Source: an uncultured Prevotella sp.
GTDB lineage: Bacteria; Bacteroidota; Bacteroidia; Bacteroidales; Bacteroidaceae
NCBI GenBank assembly: GCA_946540105.1
Contig: CAMNIA010000004.1
Span: forward strand, 1-44,785
Length of the DNA: 44,785 nt
Reading direction: 5' to 3'
Shown here: in pieces, positions 16,601 to 25,687 of the stretch
How positions within the stretch are numbered: position 1 is the stretch's first letter
Layout: the number at the start of each line of letters is the position of its first letter
The notes under the pieces: model-generated
The model's database searches: none
The model's input: the letters and a program-made list of their open reading frames with translations, nothing else
Told to the model about the DNA's origin: nothing
Program-made: the position numbers and the translations under genes

Positions 16601-19600
16601 CCTCACCAGACTTGGTGCCACCAGCCAGGTTACGCACACCAATCATCATGGTTTTGACTTCGCCCAATGTAGGATTACCCACGATGGTTACCTTATTGTT
16701 CGGATGGTTGGGGTCATAGTCGCTATACGCTATGGTGTAGCTTGCAGTACCCAGCGCACGTGCTTTGTTACGTGACTTCTTCAGTGCCGTAAAGATGGAG
16801 AGGTCGACATCCAGCATATTGTCCTGCGGCCACACCATGCGACAGTCGTTGACGTTATAGCGGTTGTAATCGTTGCGGTCAGGAGTAAGCTTCAGGGGTA
16901 TCTGGTATTCGTAGTAGTTGTTCTTATAGTCGGAGCCCATGCGGACGAACAATGCCAGCTGGTCGTCTTCCAATGCCGTAACGTCGTCAACGAGGTGGTT
17001 GGCATGAACAAACATCTGCATATGCTTGTAATGACGCAGGTCGAGAATGGTATTGCGATAGACCGCCTTAGCTTCGCCTTTCGACAAGTCCTTTACCACC
17101 ATACACAACGCCTGTTCGTTAGCCTCCGTCAGTTGGGGTTGCGACGGGTCCGTAACACGTGTGATGCCTGGCGGCAGCACATAGTTGACAGGGCGTTTGT
17201 TGCCGTTCTCCTCAATGTTGACAGCACTGACGGCAAGAGTTCCTGTATTGCTCCCTGTAGAAAGCGGTTGTGTATAGACGCGCCAGTCGCCCCGCATCAG
17301 GTCGAGTGAACCGAAACGGAGTACAATGGGTTGTTCGAAGTTTGTCAGGTACATACGCATGAAGCGTACGTTGGTAAAGTCACTGATAGAGCCTTTCTTA
17401 TCGGTGTACTGTGACAGCGGAATGCGGAACTGATACCACTTCACCGTCTCGCGCGCGCCGTTACGCAAGGTTACTGAAGCCTCACGAACGTCAGTAATAT
17501 TGTTATATCCCAATCGGAGGTCTTCTGGTCGAATGCTTATCTTGTACTCATAATAACGTTCGTATTCGTTCAGCGTGAAGTCCTGGTTGATATCTTCCAC
17601 GTCAGGATAGGTTTTATAGGAAGTGTCGTACCCCTCAGTCTGCTGGTCGTTGTCGGGAGAGTTTCCTTGTGGCATGTTGATACGCATGTAGCGCTCCAGG
17701 ATGCTGGCACGCCGTTCGTCGAGGTCGCCACCCCGATAGTAGTGGTAGTTGTCGTTGGCGGGGTCGGCATTCCATACCTGCCGCACGCTGTCTTCCACGT
17801 TGACGCTGTTCAGAAAGTTGGCATAGGCGGCGAATCTACGCTCTTCATCGTCATTCAGACCGTTCAATCCAACGTCCTGCCTAGCACGAGCACCGCTGGT
17901 AGTAGCAAAGGCATAAGTCTGCGTAGCTTGCTTGGGGATGCGTCCCCACTGCGTTTCGGTCCATGACTGAGAGCCGTCAACGGGCATTCCGCTCTCATAG
18001 AACTTCTTGCCGTCACGCAGCACGTCCTCGCTGACCTCACCTAAGTTGATGCAGAGGTCGCCGCCATACTGCGCGGCGTTGGTCTGCGACTGCGTGTAGA
18101 TAAAGGGGTCGAGGAGCCAGAACTCAATGTATTCCACGTTGGCAGTCTCGAAGTCGTTGGTGTCGAGCTTACGCATCATGCCACCCCAGCGGCTTGCTGG
18201 GTTGTTCAGTTTACCCTTCGTCGTGACATCAGTCGAAAGGTTATAAGGTCCACGTTCAGAAGGATAATAAGCCAAGTCGAGGATGGGAAGCACGTTGGTA
18301 GCACCACTATAGGTAGACTGGTCGCGGTTTGGGTACAGCTCATTGACATAGACCTGACGAACGTAGTGGTTACTCAACTGATTAAGGTCGCTCTTGATGT
18401 GGGCGGGTGTCAAACTGCTGGAGCGGTTGGTAAATAGTTGGTCGATGGTGTACCACGCCAACAACGCACGATTCTGACTGCTGGTGACTCCCGTTTTGTC
18501 TTCACTCTCAGCGAAGCTGGAAGGCGTGCTGGAGATAACCCACGACTTAGGTTCTATCACACTGATGCCATTCTTGGCATTCTCGAAGTCGTCAATGTAG
18601 GAGGCGTCGTCCTGAGTACCGTTGGCAGTACCGGCAATGAGGTGTGCGAACTCGCCGGTAAAGGAAATCTTCGACGGTACTGTGCAATGCAGGAAAGGCA
18701 GTTTGTCGAGCATGTTGGTCAACCACTGCGACTCCGTCTTCCAATTAACGTGCAGGCCCCACAGCGTGTTCTTCAAGGGTTCGCTTCCCATCGTGACCTT
18801 CGAGGTCAGCGCCTGTTCAGAGAGATGTTGCAGGGTACCGCCAATTTGGAAGTCCTTTGAGAAGTCATACTCCCAATTGATGCCGAACATCCGCTTGCGT
18901 TGCATGCCGTAGTCGTTGTTTGACTCCAGCGACACGCTGACGTTGGTACCGGCGTCGATGATGCTCTGATTGAGGATAGTAACCTCGCCAGCAGAGTAAT
19001 CGACCGTATAGTCAGAGCCCTCTGTCAGGATGACGCCGCCTGCCGTAACCTTTACCGAACCTTGAGGTACGTTATAGGCACCCAGCGAGATGACGTTAGC
19101 CGACGAGCCCTTAAATTGTCCTGTCAGCTGAAAGCGGTTCTTGTCTGTCATCTGTTTGGCAGCAGTCTTCGTGGTGTCATACAACTCCTGGAAAGCATAC
19201 TTGTTAGCCAGTGCCTCCGAGACCCCATGTCTTAGCAGGAATTCCTTCAGCGTTTTGCCAAAGGGCTCTGCTGAAGGGAAGAAGACGCGGCCGTTGCTGA
19301 CGGTATAGCCTTCCACAAAGTCGAAGTATCCATTAGGGTGAGCCTTGTTGTTATTATCCAAGCGGTCGCAGCCCAAGCCACGCAGCAGGGGGATGTCCTT
19401 AGTCTGTATTTCAGGGATGTAGCTGACGTAAACCCCTGACGAGTCGCTTTGGTACTTGATGTCCAGGCGGAACTTCTGCTTTTCGACATTTGATGCCAGG
19501 TAGTAGACGTTCTTCATCATGAGTTTCCAGTTGGGCTGTTGCGGGTTGTTGGTCGAGTTCTTTAGCGACTTGACAAACAGTGCCTCGTTGGTATTGGTAT

Positions 19601-21059
19601 GCTCAGATGCAAACTCACCCACTTTATATGTAGTACCACCGTACGTAAACTCGTAGGCAACAGCCAACACTTGGTCGGTTTGCAGTGTTGACTTCAGCGT
19701 GATGTATCCCAGTGCTTTGTTCAGGGTGTACTCAGACGAGGTAAGCAGACGTGCCGATGACAGCTTTTCATAATCGACGCCACCGTCGTAGGCAGAAGCA
19801 GGCAGGACGCTGCTGGTCTGGTCGATGTCTCTCGCTCCAGCGTAGGTTGTCGTCAACTCTTTATACTGACTGTTGGCAGCATTTTGTGGTACTAGCGACG
19901 CCGTTCCGCCACCCCACTTCTTCGACGTACTCTCTGCCATGTCGGCAAAAGCCACGATGTTACGCGAGTTTTGCGTCGTACCAGTCTTGTTGGTAATCCA
20001 GACCTCAATGCGTGTGATTTCGATGCCTGTGGTAATGACGGGCAGATGACTCATCGCCTCGTCGTAGTGCTCGCGGAAGTACTGTGCAAGGAAGAAGTGG
20101 CGATTCTCTTCGTAGTTGGCAACATTGAGTTCGAAGGGTGTCGTCTGTGTACCGCCTTTCGATGAAACGCTCTTTGACGTGGAGTTCTTCTGCGACAGTA
20201 CCGTCTGCAACTTCAACTTACCGAACTGCATGTCAGTACGTACACCGAAGAGGCTCGAAGCGCCCTGAATGAGCGAGTTGTTGGAGGGGAAGGTGATGTT
20301 TCCTGCCTCTACCAGTTTAATGATTTCGTCTTCCTTGCCTTCGTAGCGCAACTTCAGGTTCTTGGTATCGAAGTCGAATGTCGCATCGGTATTGTAGTTC
20401 AGCGACATATTGACTTTGTCGCCCACCTTACCTGTGACGTTGATGTTTACCTTCTCGTCGAAGTCGATGGCCTTGGTTCTACGGTTACGCTCTGGCAGCG
20501 AGGGGTTATCGACGCTCTTGATGTTGGCACCCAGCTTCAACTCGGCAGTACCCTGTGTCTTGATGCGCACACCACCAGGTCCGAAAATCTTCTCTGCCGG
20601 TCCTAGGTTGAAGTGCATGTCGGCGAAGTCGAACTTCTCCTTTCCTTTGTTGACGACGTTCTCGGCATCCTTCTTGCGGAAGAAGCTTTCACGCTCCCTA
20701 CGTTCGCTCCATTTCAGGTATTCCTCTGGCGTCATGACGACGGGCGTGTTGAGGTACGAGTCGCCAATCTTCGAGCCGATGATGTAGGTGTTGGTCGAGT
20801 CGTCATACACTGCCTGTTGCTTGATGTTTTCAGGGAAGTGCAAGTCGAGAGCCGACGAATCCAGGTCGGCTACCAGCAGGGGTGCTGTCTTTTGTATTTT
20901 CCACCGTGGGTGCAGCAACGAGTCAGGAATCTCCTCTTCAGCAGTAGCCAGCGTGGGCTGAGCCGCAGCTTTCTTCTGCTGCGTCTTCACGTCCTGAGGC
21001 GTGACAGCCAGCGCCGTCACACTCAGCAAGACTACTGCTATGTAGGAGTACCGTTTCAA
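13668..21059 (-). CDS. sprA: Type IX secretion / gliding motility outer-membrane translocon protein SprA
   Basis: 2463 aa, signal peptide; PGGVRIKTQGTAELKLGANIKSVDNPSLPERNRR, GASSLFGVRTDMQFGKLKLQTVLSQK, YIDDFENAKNGISVIEPKSW, adjacent to ruvA. Start codon is TTG. Confidence 0.95.
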   Translation of the reverse strand: MKRYSYIAVVLLSVTALAVTPQDVKTQQKKAAAQPTLATAEEEIPDSLLHPRWKIQKTAPLLVADLDSSALDLHFPENIKQQAVYDDSTNTYIIGSKIGDSYLNTPVVMTPEEYLKWSERRERESFFRKKDAENVVNKGKEKFDFADMHFNLGPAEKIFGPGGVRIKTQGTAELKLGANIKSVDNPSLPERNRRTKAIDFDEKVNINVTGKVGDKVNMSLNYNTDATFDFDTKNLKLRYEGKEDEIIKLVEAGNITFPSNNSLIQGASSLFGVRTDMQFGKLKLQTVLSQKNSTSKSVSSKGGTQTTPFELNVANYEENRHFFLAQYFREHYDEAMSHLPVITTGIEITRIEVWITNKTGTTQNSRNIVAFADMAESTSKKWGGGTASLVPQNAANSQYKELTTTYAGARDIDQTSSVLPASAYDGGVDYEKLSSARLLTSSEYTLNKALGYITLKSTLQTDQVLAVAYEFTYGGTTYKVGEFASEHTNTNEALFVKSLKNSTNNPQQPNWKLMMKNVYYLASNVEKQKFRLDIKYQSDSSGVYVSYIPEIQTKDIPLLRGLGCDRLDNNNKAHPNGYFDFVEGYTVSNGRVFFPSAEPFGKTLKEFLLRHGVSEALANKYAFQELYDTTKTAAKQMTDKNRFQLTGQFKGSSANVISLGAYNVPQGSVKVTAGGVILTEGSDYTVDYSAGEVTILNQSIIDAGTNVSVSLESNNDYGMQRKRMFGINWEYDFSKDFQIGGTLQHLSEQALTSKVTMGSEPLKNTLWGLHVNWKTESQWLTNMLDKLPFLHCTVPSKISFTGEFAHLIAGTANGTQDDASYIDDFENAKNGISVIEPKSWVISSTPSSFAESEDKTGVTSSQNRALLAWYTIDQLFTNRSSSLTPAHIKSDLNQLSNHYVRQVYVNELYPNRDQSTYSGATNVLPILDLAYYPSERGPYNLSTDVTTKGKLNNPASRWGGMMRKLDTNDFETANVEYIEFWLLDPFIYTQSQTNAAQYGGDLCINLGEVSEDVLRDGKKFYESGMPVDGSQSWTETQWGRIPKQATQTYAFATTSGARARQDVGLNGLNDDEERRFAAYANFLNSVNVEDSVRQVWNADPANDNYHYYRGGDLDERRASILERYMRINMPQGNSPDNDQQTEGYDTSYKTYPDVEDINQDFTLNEYERYYEYKISIRPEDLRLGYNNITDVREASVTLRNGARETVKWYQFRIPLSQYTDKKGSISDFTNVRFMRMYLTNFEQPIVLRFGSLDLMRGDWRVYTQPLSTGSNTGTLAVSAVNIEENGNKRPVNYVLPPGITRVTDPSQPQLTEANEQALCMVVKDLSKGEAKAVYRNTILDLRHYKHMQMFVHANHLVDDVTALEDDQLALFVRMGSDYKNNYYEYQIPLKLTPDRNDYNRYNVNDCRMVWPQDNMLDVDLSIFTALKKSRNKARALGTASYTIAYSDYDPNHPNNKVTIVGNPTLGEVKTMMIGVRNLAGGTKSGEVWVNELRLQDAVNKGGWAASGALNVQLSDVGTVNLTGKIMTQGFGGLEEGVMQRSTDDYKTYSVTTNIELGKFFPDKMKVTAPLYYSVTKEITTPKYNPLDTDMELKDALDAAANKQERDSIESIAVTKKTTTNFSLSNVRFGIKTNKRHPMPYDPANFTFSYSHSHRYTTGSTTIYEKEDEWRGALNYSYTPVYKPWEPFKKSKSKSKWMALPKSLGLNWLPQNITFNTEIRRVYQELQERDMDNLGGSKLPATWSSTFLWNREFSMRWDLTKNLHMNFQSGTQAEIEEPYSDKPINKDLYPDRYAAWKDSVWNSIKHFGRPLDYRQNFTASYQLPLNKLPIFDWVNSDASYNATYNWRRGTQLEDGTTTGNTINNNRQLTVNGTFNLETLYNHFPFLKKVNERFKKSIPKAQPKKKKGVTKAVAATNKEKDGKNGNKDESKLPKNKNSFEKELSLLPDSTFEVSHGKKTKRLIVTARTKDGKLYPIKYKVVDLNKIRIKAKDSIDVKVTVTAKPPLENQWWYKPAQSAARLLMMVRSVSVSYRNTYAMAISNFMPEIGDAFGQRTGGVMAPGLGFAFGMTGDGFLQKAKDNGWLYGDSTATPATTNRAVDLQIKATLEPVRDLRIDLNASRSYTKNRSIRYIYQGMPSTETGSFNMTTISISSSLQKMGDANNGYPSAVFDKFCDALPRFQQMAQAHYGTSVSQYSAAVMIPAFLDTYTGSGGGSLDLLPKLTKMLPNWTIRYSGLSKLKWFNEHFKSVNLNHAYKSIFAVGSYTSSSETASLLGWNVPTVSINESFSPLIGVDVTFPNNLTVKAEYRRTRVLNLSMTSVQINESRSNDIVLGFNYKISDFRLFGSGTTRKIKRAQGGKNSQNSQNSQSTQNNKKSGVNHDLNLRLDISLRDQAAITRDIATRTSSASSGNSAFKMSFMADYTLSRLMTLSAYYERQTNTPLLSSSSYPTTTHDFGLSMKFSLTR

Positions 21060-21086
21060 GGTTTTTACTGGTTGATGCTTCCCGTC

Positions 21087-21719
21087 TTACTTGATTTGCT
21101 TCAGTGCCTGTTTAACGACTTGTTCTACAGGCAGTTCCGGCTGTTGTTGCAGGATGGCGACAACGACTTTCTGGGTGGGTGCAGGTGCAAAACCCAACAT
21201 GGTGAGTGCTGCTACGGCCTCGTCGCGAACGGCATTGTTGACCGCTGCCTGCATGGTGCCGCCGGCAGGTATCTCGTCCTGTATGCCCAAAGCCACAATC
21301 TTGTCCCTCAGGTCAACGATGATGCGTTGAGCCGTCATCTTGCCAATGCCCTTGATGCTCTGAATAAGACGGGCGTTACCTGTTGAGATGGCGTTGCAGA
21401 GTTCGGCAACACTCATCGACGACAGCATCATACGTGCTGTATTGGCACCAACGCCGCTGACCGTAATCAGCAACAGGAACATCTCGCGCTCTTTCTTTGA
21501 CACGAAGCCAAAGAGCACGTGAGCATCCTCGCGAATGGACTCATAGACATACAGCTTGACGTTCTTCTTCGTCTCTGCTGCATTGTTGCCCGAAGCCTTA
21601 CCTTGAATGGCACTATAAGTAGTCAGCGAAATGTTCAGCTCGTAACCTACGCCAGCAGCCTCCAGCACGGCGATGGCAGGCGTCAGTTCAGTGAGTTCAC
21701 CCTTGATATATTCTATCAT
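21087..21719 (-). CDS. ruvA: Holliday junction branch migration protein RuvA
   Basis: [83 protein letters not shown]. Confidence 0.96.
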   Translation of the reverse strand: MIEYIKGELTELTPAIAVLEAAGVGYELNISLTTYSAIQGKASGNNAAETKKNVKLYVYESIREDAHVLFGFVSKKEREMFLLLITVSGVGANTARMMLSSMSVAELCNAISTGNARLIQSIKGIGKMTAQRIIVDLRDKIVALGIQDEIPAGGTMQAAVNNAVRDEAVAALTMLGFAPAPTQKVVVAILQQQPELPVEQVVKQALKQIK

Positions 21720-21830
21720 AATTCAGTCATTTTTTATATGCGTACACGTTTTTATTAAACGCTCTCCACCTCTTTTTATTGCATCTGCGAGAAAAACTAT
21801 GCGAAAGTATTGCTCATTTTTAACACAGCG

Positions 21831-21844
21831 CAAATTGCAATTTG
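21831..21844. promoter_or_regulatory. Perfect 14-bp palindrome CAAATTGCAATTTG
   Basis: Self-complementary sequence in the ruvA upstream intergenic region. Confidence 0.4.
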
Positions 21845-21897
21845 TAAATATTATTTGCAAGAAAAACACACCTCCAAACGACCCTTCAACATCCCGC

Positions 21898-21990
21898 TTT
21901 TAGCAACTCTACGTTTCGCTGGGAGAGGATCAACGTTTTGCTAGTAGAAAAACAACGTTTTACTGGTAGAAAAACGACGAGTTGCTAAAA
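21898..21990. repeat. Three 22-bp tandem units framed by a 12-bp inverted repeat
   Basis: TTTTAGCAACTC (21898-21909) and GAGTTGCTAAAA (21979-21990) flank ACGTTTCGCTGGGAGAGGATCA / ACGTTTTGCTAGTAGAAAAACA / ACGTTTTACTGGTAGAAAAACG (21911-21976). Confidence 0.9.
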
Positions 21991-22203
21991 CGCCCTAAAT
22001 AGGGGCATTTCGAGACATCGACAACCTCCATGTGCTTTTGTTCGGTTTTTTCATGGTAAACGGTATTTTCTGCGCAAACAAACGCAACTGTTATTTCTTA
22101 GTTCAAAGAACTATTATTGCGATTTTTGCCCCAAACACTTGCGCATTTCATTAAAAATGAGTATCTTTGCAACCTGTAACACACAATAACCTTATTTAGA
22201 ACT

Positions 22204-24162
22204 ATGAGAAAGAAATACCAAACAGCCCTGCTACTCCTGACCTGCCTACTATCGGGCACGCTGACAGCATGGGCACAGGAAAACACCATCGCATTCCAGG
22301 AAACGTTCGACACGAACACTGGAACGGGAGGCCGCGACGGCCAATTTAGCGGCAACGTTGGCTCCAGCAAACCTCTCTTCGACAACGAGGACTGGAATGC
22401 TTCAAACAGCACCAAGATTTATGGGGCCAAGGATTGCATTAAGTTTGGAACCGGCAACGTCAGTAGTAAAATATCTGGTGTCTGCACTACGCCCGACATC
22501 ATGCTGGTGTCACCCAGCAATCCCCTTAAGCTAACCTTCGATGCAGCAGGATGGAGCGATGACTACACAAAAACGCTGACCGTAACAGCCACAGGTGCCA
22601 CCCTCAGCGGCAACACCAACATCACGCTGGAAAGTGCCACATGGAACTCGTACACTGTTACCATCACCCCTACGGAGTATGTCATCACCCTGACCTTTAC
22701 GGGCTGGCGAGGCTTTCTGGACAACATCGTTGTGACTGAGACGGTAAACAATGTCCCTGCTCCCACACTGCAAGCTGAATTCTCGTTCTGGCCAAACACT
22801 ACCGAGCCTGCGCAGTCGCAGGCTACGCTGGAGACCGTAGGACGCACGACAGTACGCTACACGACTGACGGTTCGACGCCCAGCAAGACGACTGGTACGG
22901 TATGCACCCTGCAGACCAACATTCCGCTGACTGCCACCACCACCGTGAAAGCCATTGCCTATGTGGAAGGGGTCACCATGACAAGTCCGATTGTCGAGCG
23001 CACCTATACCGCTGGAGCCACCACCGTTGAGAGCATTGCAGCATTCACAGCACTGGCTAACGGTACTGAGGCAAGACTGCATCTGAGCAATGACCAAAAT
23101 GCGCGCATCACCTTCACAAGCGGCAACGCTGCCTATTTGCGCGACAACACTGGAGCCATCTGCTTTGACCTGGGCACGACAGCTGTTTTCAACCCCACAC
23201 CGGCCTTTGAGCAACACGTAGCAGGATGGATAGTTGGCGTAAAGCAAGAGGTTAACGGACTACCCACCCTTGTAGCGAACAGCAATACCAACACGCGCTT
23301 CCTGGCGTTGGCAAACAGGCGCAACGAGCCGGTGGTAGAACCCAAGGAGATTGCGGCCAACGACATCAACAGCAACTTGGCCGACTGGGTTGCTGTCAAA
23401 GATGTGCGCATAGGCACTTACAATGTCAACAACAAGTTCAGTCTCACATCACCAATGCCTTACGATGACGCACTGGTTGACCTGAACGGCATCGTCGTTG
23501 GCGACAACCTCATAGCGCCCTCCAACCAACCAGGCTACACGCCCGTCGTCTTCGTCGTCAACGAAAACGAACACTTCACCAGTCCTGCTGAAGACATCAG
23601 CGGTGCCTCTGTCCGCCTGGTTCGCACGTTGGACAAAGACTACTGGAATACCTTCTGCGTACCCTTCGCTATCACTGACCTGGAGGGTAACATCCGCGAA
23701 TACGACGAGACCGACGGCACGACGATGAAGTTCAAGAATGCTGCAAGCATCGAAGCAGGCACCCCTTACCTCGTCAAGCCGACAGCCACCATCGAGAATC
23801 CCACCTATAGCAACGTCACACTGAAGAGCACTGCTGCACAGGAAGTGGGAGAAACCTATAAGTTTGTGGGTACCTACAGCCCGAAAACGCTGGCCGGCAA
23901 CAACACACAACGCTATCTTGGAAAAGACGGCAAACTATACTACAGTGACGGCGGCTCTGACCTGAAGGGCACAAGAGCCTACTTCGACGTACCTGCCAAT
24001 GCGAACCTCGCGCTCGTCATCGACGGCGAGACGACAGCGATAACACAGGTTGAGTCGCAGCCGACAGCGGAGCGCACCATCTACGACCTGCAAGGACGTA
24101 AGATTGCGACACCAGGCAAGGGACTCTACATCGTGAATGGCAAAAAGATGGTTATCCACTAA
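22204..24162 (+). CDS. Secreted protein with chitobiase-type C-terminal-like domain, OB-like domain and T9SS-like tail
   Basis: Signal peptide MRKKYQTALLLLTCLLSGTLTAWAQ; VRYTTDGSTPSKTTG...TTVKAIAYVEG (CHB_HEX_C-like); AYLRDNTGAICF (OB-like); tail TIYDLQGRKIATPGKGLYIVNGKKMVIH. Confidence 0.75.
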   Translation: MRKKYQTALLLLTCLLSGTLTAWAQENTIAFQETFDTNTGTGGRDGQFSGNVGSSKPLFDNEDWNASNSTKIYGAKDCIKFGTGNVSSKISGVCTTPDIMLVSPSNPLKLTFDAAGWSDDYTKTLTVTATGATLSGNTNITLESATWNSYTVTITPTEYVITLTFTGWRGFLDNIVVTETVNNVPAPTLQAEFSFWPNTTEPAQSQATLETVGRTTVRYTTDGSTPSKTTGTVCTLQTNIPLTATTTVKAIAYVEGVTMTSPIVERTYTAGATTVESIAAFTALANGTEARLHLSNDQNARITFTSGNAAYLRDNTGAICFDLGTTAVFNPTPAFEQHVAGWIVGVKQEVNGLPTLVANSNTNTRFLALANRRNEPVVEPKEIAANDINSNLADWVAVKDVRIGTYNVNNKFSLTSPMPYDDALVDLNGIVVGDNLIAPSNQPGYTPVVFVVNENEHFTSPAEDISGASVRLVRTLDKDYWNTFCVPFAITDLEGNIREYDETDGTTMKFKNAASIEAGTPYLVKPTATIENPTYSNVTLKSTAAQEVGETYKFVGTYSPKTLAGNNTQRYLGKDGKLYYSDGGSDLKGTRAYFDVPANANLALVIDGETTAITQVESQPTAERTIYDLQGRKIATPGKGLYIVNGKKMVIH

Positions 24163-24168
24163 GCAAAC

Positions 24169-25560
24169 ATGAAAAGCACTATGAAAAAAGTACAATATTT
24201 CAACCCGATAATTGACACGATAGAAATCGCTCCGTGTCAGCAGCTGATGGCTGGCTCCAACGGCATCACTGCCAATGATGACATCGACCTGTCTGGCGAC
24301 CCCATTCTGGGCGATGCCGCTGACGCCGCAGGTCATGAGTTCGACGTTGACAACGACTTCGACTGGTCTGACTTCAAGCAGCTACTGCTCATCCTGGTCT
24401 TCACGCTGACGAGCCTCTTTGCCAATGCGCAGGTTACGGTACAACCTGCAGGTCCGTCACCCGACGGAAAGAAGCACGCCATGACCCTGTATCTTGCAGG
24501 GGGCGGCACTGCTGAATTCAACGATGCCGAAGCTATCGACCACGTCACCTACCTGCCTGGAATTGGTATAAAGATATACCTCGTAGGACAAGAGGAGTCT
24601 ATTGACTTTCTGTACTCACAACTGGAGAAGATTGAATACCAAGCTACCTTGAACATCAACGCCAACTGGGAGAAAGTAGGCGAAAACATGTGGACAGACT
24701 ATCCTGAAGCCTGGCGACTGGAATATCCGCAGGTGAGCTATGATAGACTGTCACCCAACAAAGCTGGAGCTAATGGAAAGTGCCAAATCATCGTCAAGAC
24801 GACAGACACAGAGGTCGACCCCAGCGAACGCTTCGGCATCACCTACTCGCTGGAGTGGGACAACAGCCTGAAAGCCAACCGCTGGACTTGTTACCAGTTG
24901 CATGCAGGAAACACAATGACAAACGTCAAGAGAAACGACGACTTCAAGGCTGACAGCGAGGTTTTCAACTCGTCGGAACTGAGCGACTATTCTGGAAGCG
25001 GCTTCTCGCGCGGTCACCTCTGTCCCTCTGCCGACCGCCTGTGCTCGAATACGCAGAACAAACAGACGTTCTTCCTTACCAACATGCAACCACAATACCA
25101 AAGCCATAACGGAGGACTGTGGAGCAGACTGGAGTCGCAGGTTCGCGACTATGCCACCGACGACAGTAAAACGGGCGCACACTGTGACACGCTGTACGTG
25201 GTGAAGGCGGCCACCATCGCCGATGTTGCCAGCGATGCCCTTACGGAAAACAGCACCAGCGGCATTTATGCAGAAAACGAAGTGGATGGCTATAATAAGC
25301 TTATCGTTCCACGCTACTTCTACATGGCACTGCTGCACTACAACAAAGCGACAGACACCTATCGGGCTATCGCCTTCTGGACAAAACACCTCAGCACCAC
25401 GCAACCTGTGGGTAACCTTGGCGACTACGCCATCAGCATCAACAAGCTGGAGGAGTTGACAGGACTCGACTTCTTCTGTAACCTGCCTGATGACATCGAG
25501 AATAATGTAGAGAAAGAGGAGCCCGACTTGGAGTTCTGGAAAATAACAAAAAGCGAATGA
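24169..25560 (+). CDS. DNA/RNA non-specific endonuclease (NUC1-like) with fused small N-terminal leader and internal signal-peptide-like segment
   Basis: SRGHLCPSADRLCSNTQNKQTFFLTNMQPQYQSHNGGLWSRLESQVRDYA resembles the (D)RGH nuclease motif; N-terminus MKKVQYFNPIIDTIEIAPCQQLMAGS..., then FKQLLLILVFTLTSLFANAQ. Confidence 0.82.
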   Translation: MKSTMKKVQYFNPIIDTIEIAPCQQLMAGSNGITANDDIDLSGDPILGDAADAAGHEFDVDNDFDWSDFKQLLLILVFTLTSLFANAQVTVQPAGPSPDGKKHAMTLYLAGGGTAEFNDAEAIDHVTYLPGIGIKIYLVGQEESIDFLYSQLEKIEYQATLNINANWEKVGENMWTDYPEAWRLEYPQVSYDRLSPNKAGANGKCQIIVKTTDTEVDPSERFGITYSLEWDNSLKANRWTCYQLHAGNTMTNVKRNDDFKADSEVFNSSELSDYSGSGFSRGHLCPSADRLCSNTQNKQTFFLTNMQPQYQSHNGGLWSRLESQVRDYATDDSKTGAHCDTLYVVKAATIADVASDALTENSTSGIYAENEVDGYNKLIVPRYFYMALLHYNKATDTYRAIAFWTKHLSTTQPVGNLGDYAISINKLEELTGLDFFCNLPDDIENNVEKEEPDLEFWKITKSE

Positions 25561-25638
25561 AAGCCTTCACGCTATGACTATTATTAGGTATTTTAGAAAT
25601 TTTCCTGCCATTTCGTCACTCGTTTCAAAGAAAATGAG

Positions 25639-25646
25639 TACTTTTG
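25639..25646 (+). promoter_or_regulatory. -7 box TACTTTTG for ddh
   Basis: gagTACTTTTGcagg upstream of the 25688 ATG. Confidence 0.6.
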
Positions 25647-25687
25647 CAGGCAAAAATTATAATTTACCAACATAAAGAACATAAAAG

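Noticed and set aside
20613-21386. 257-aa + strand ORF across the sprA-ruvA junction
   Set aside because: Antisense to two well-supported genes.
21898-21990. Possible CRISPR array
   Set aside because: Units are contiguous 22-bp repeats without unique spacers, and no cas genes are present.
22531-23247. 238-aa - strand ORF
   Set aside because: Antisense to the secreted protein gene; no motif.
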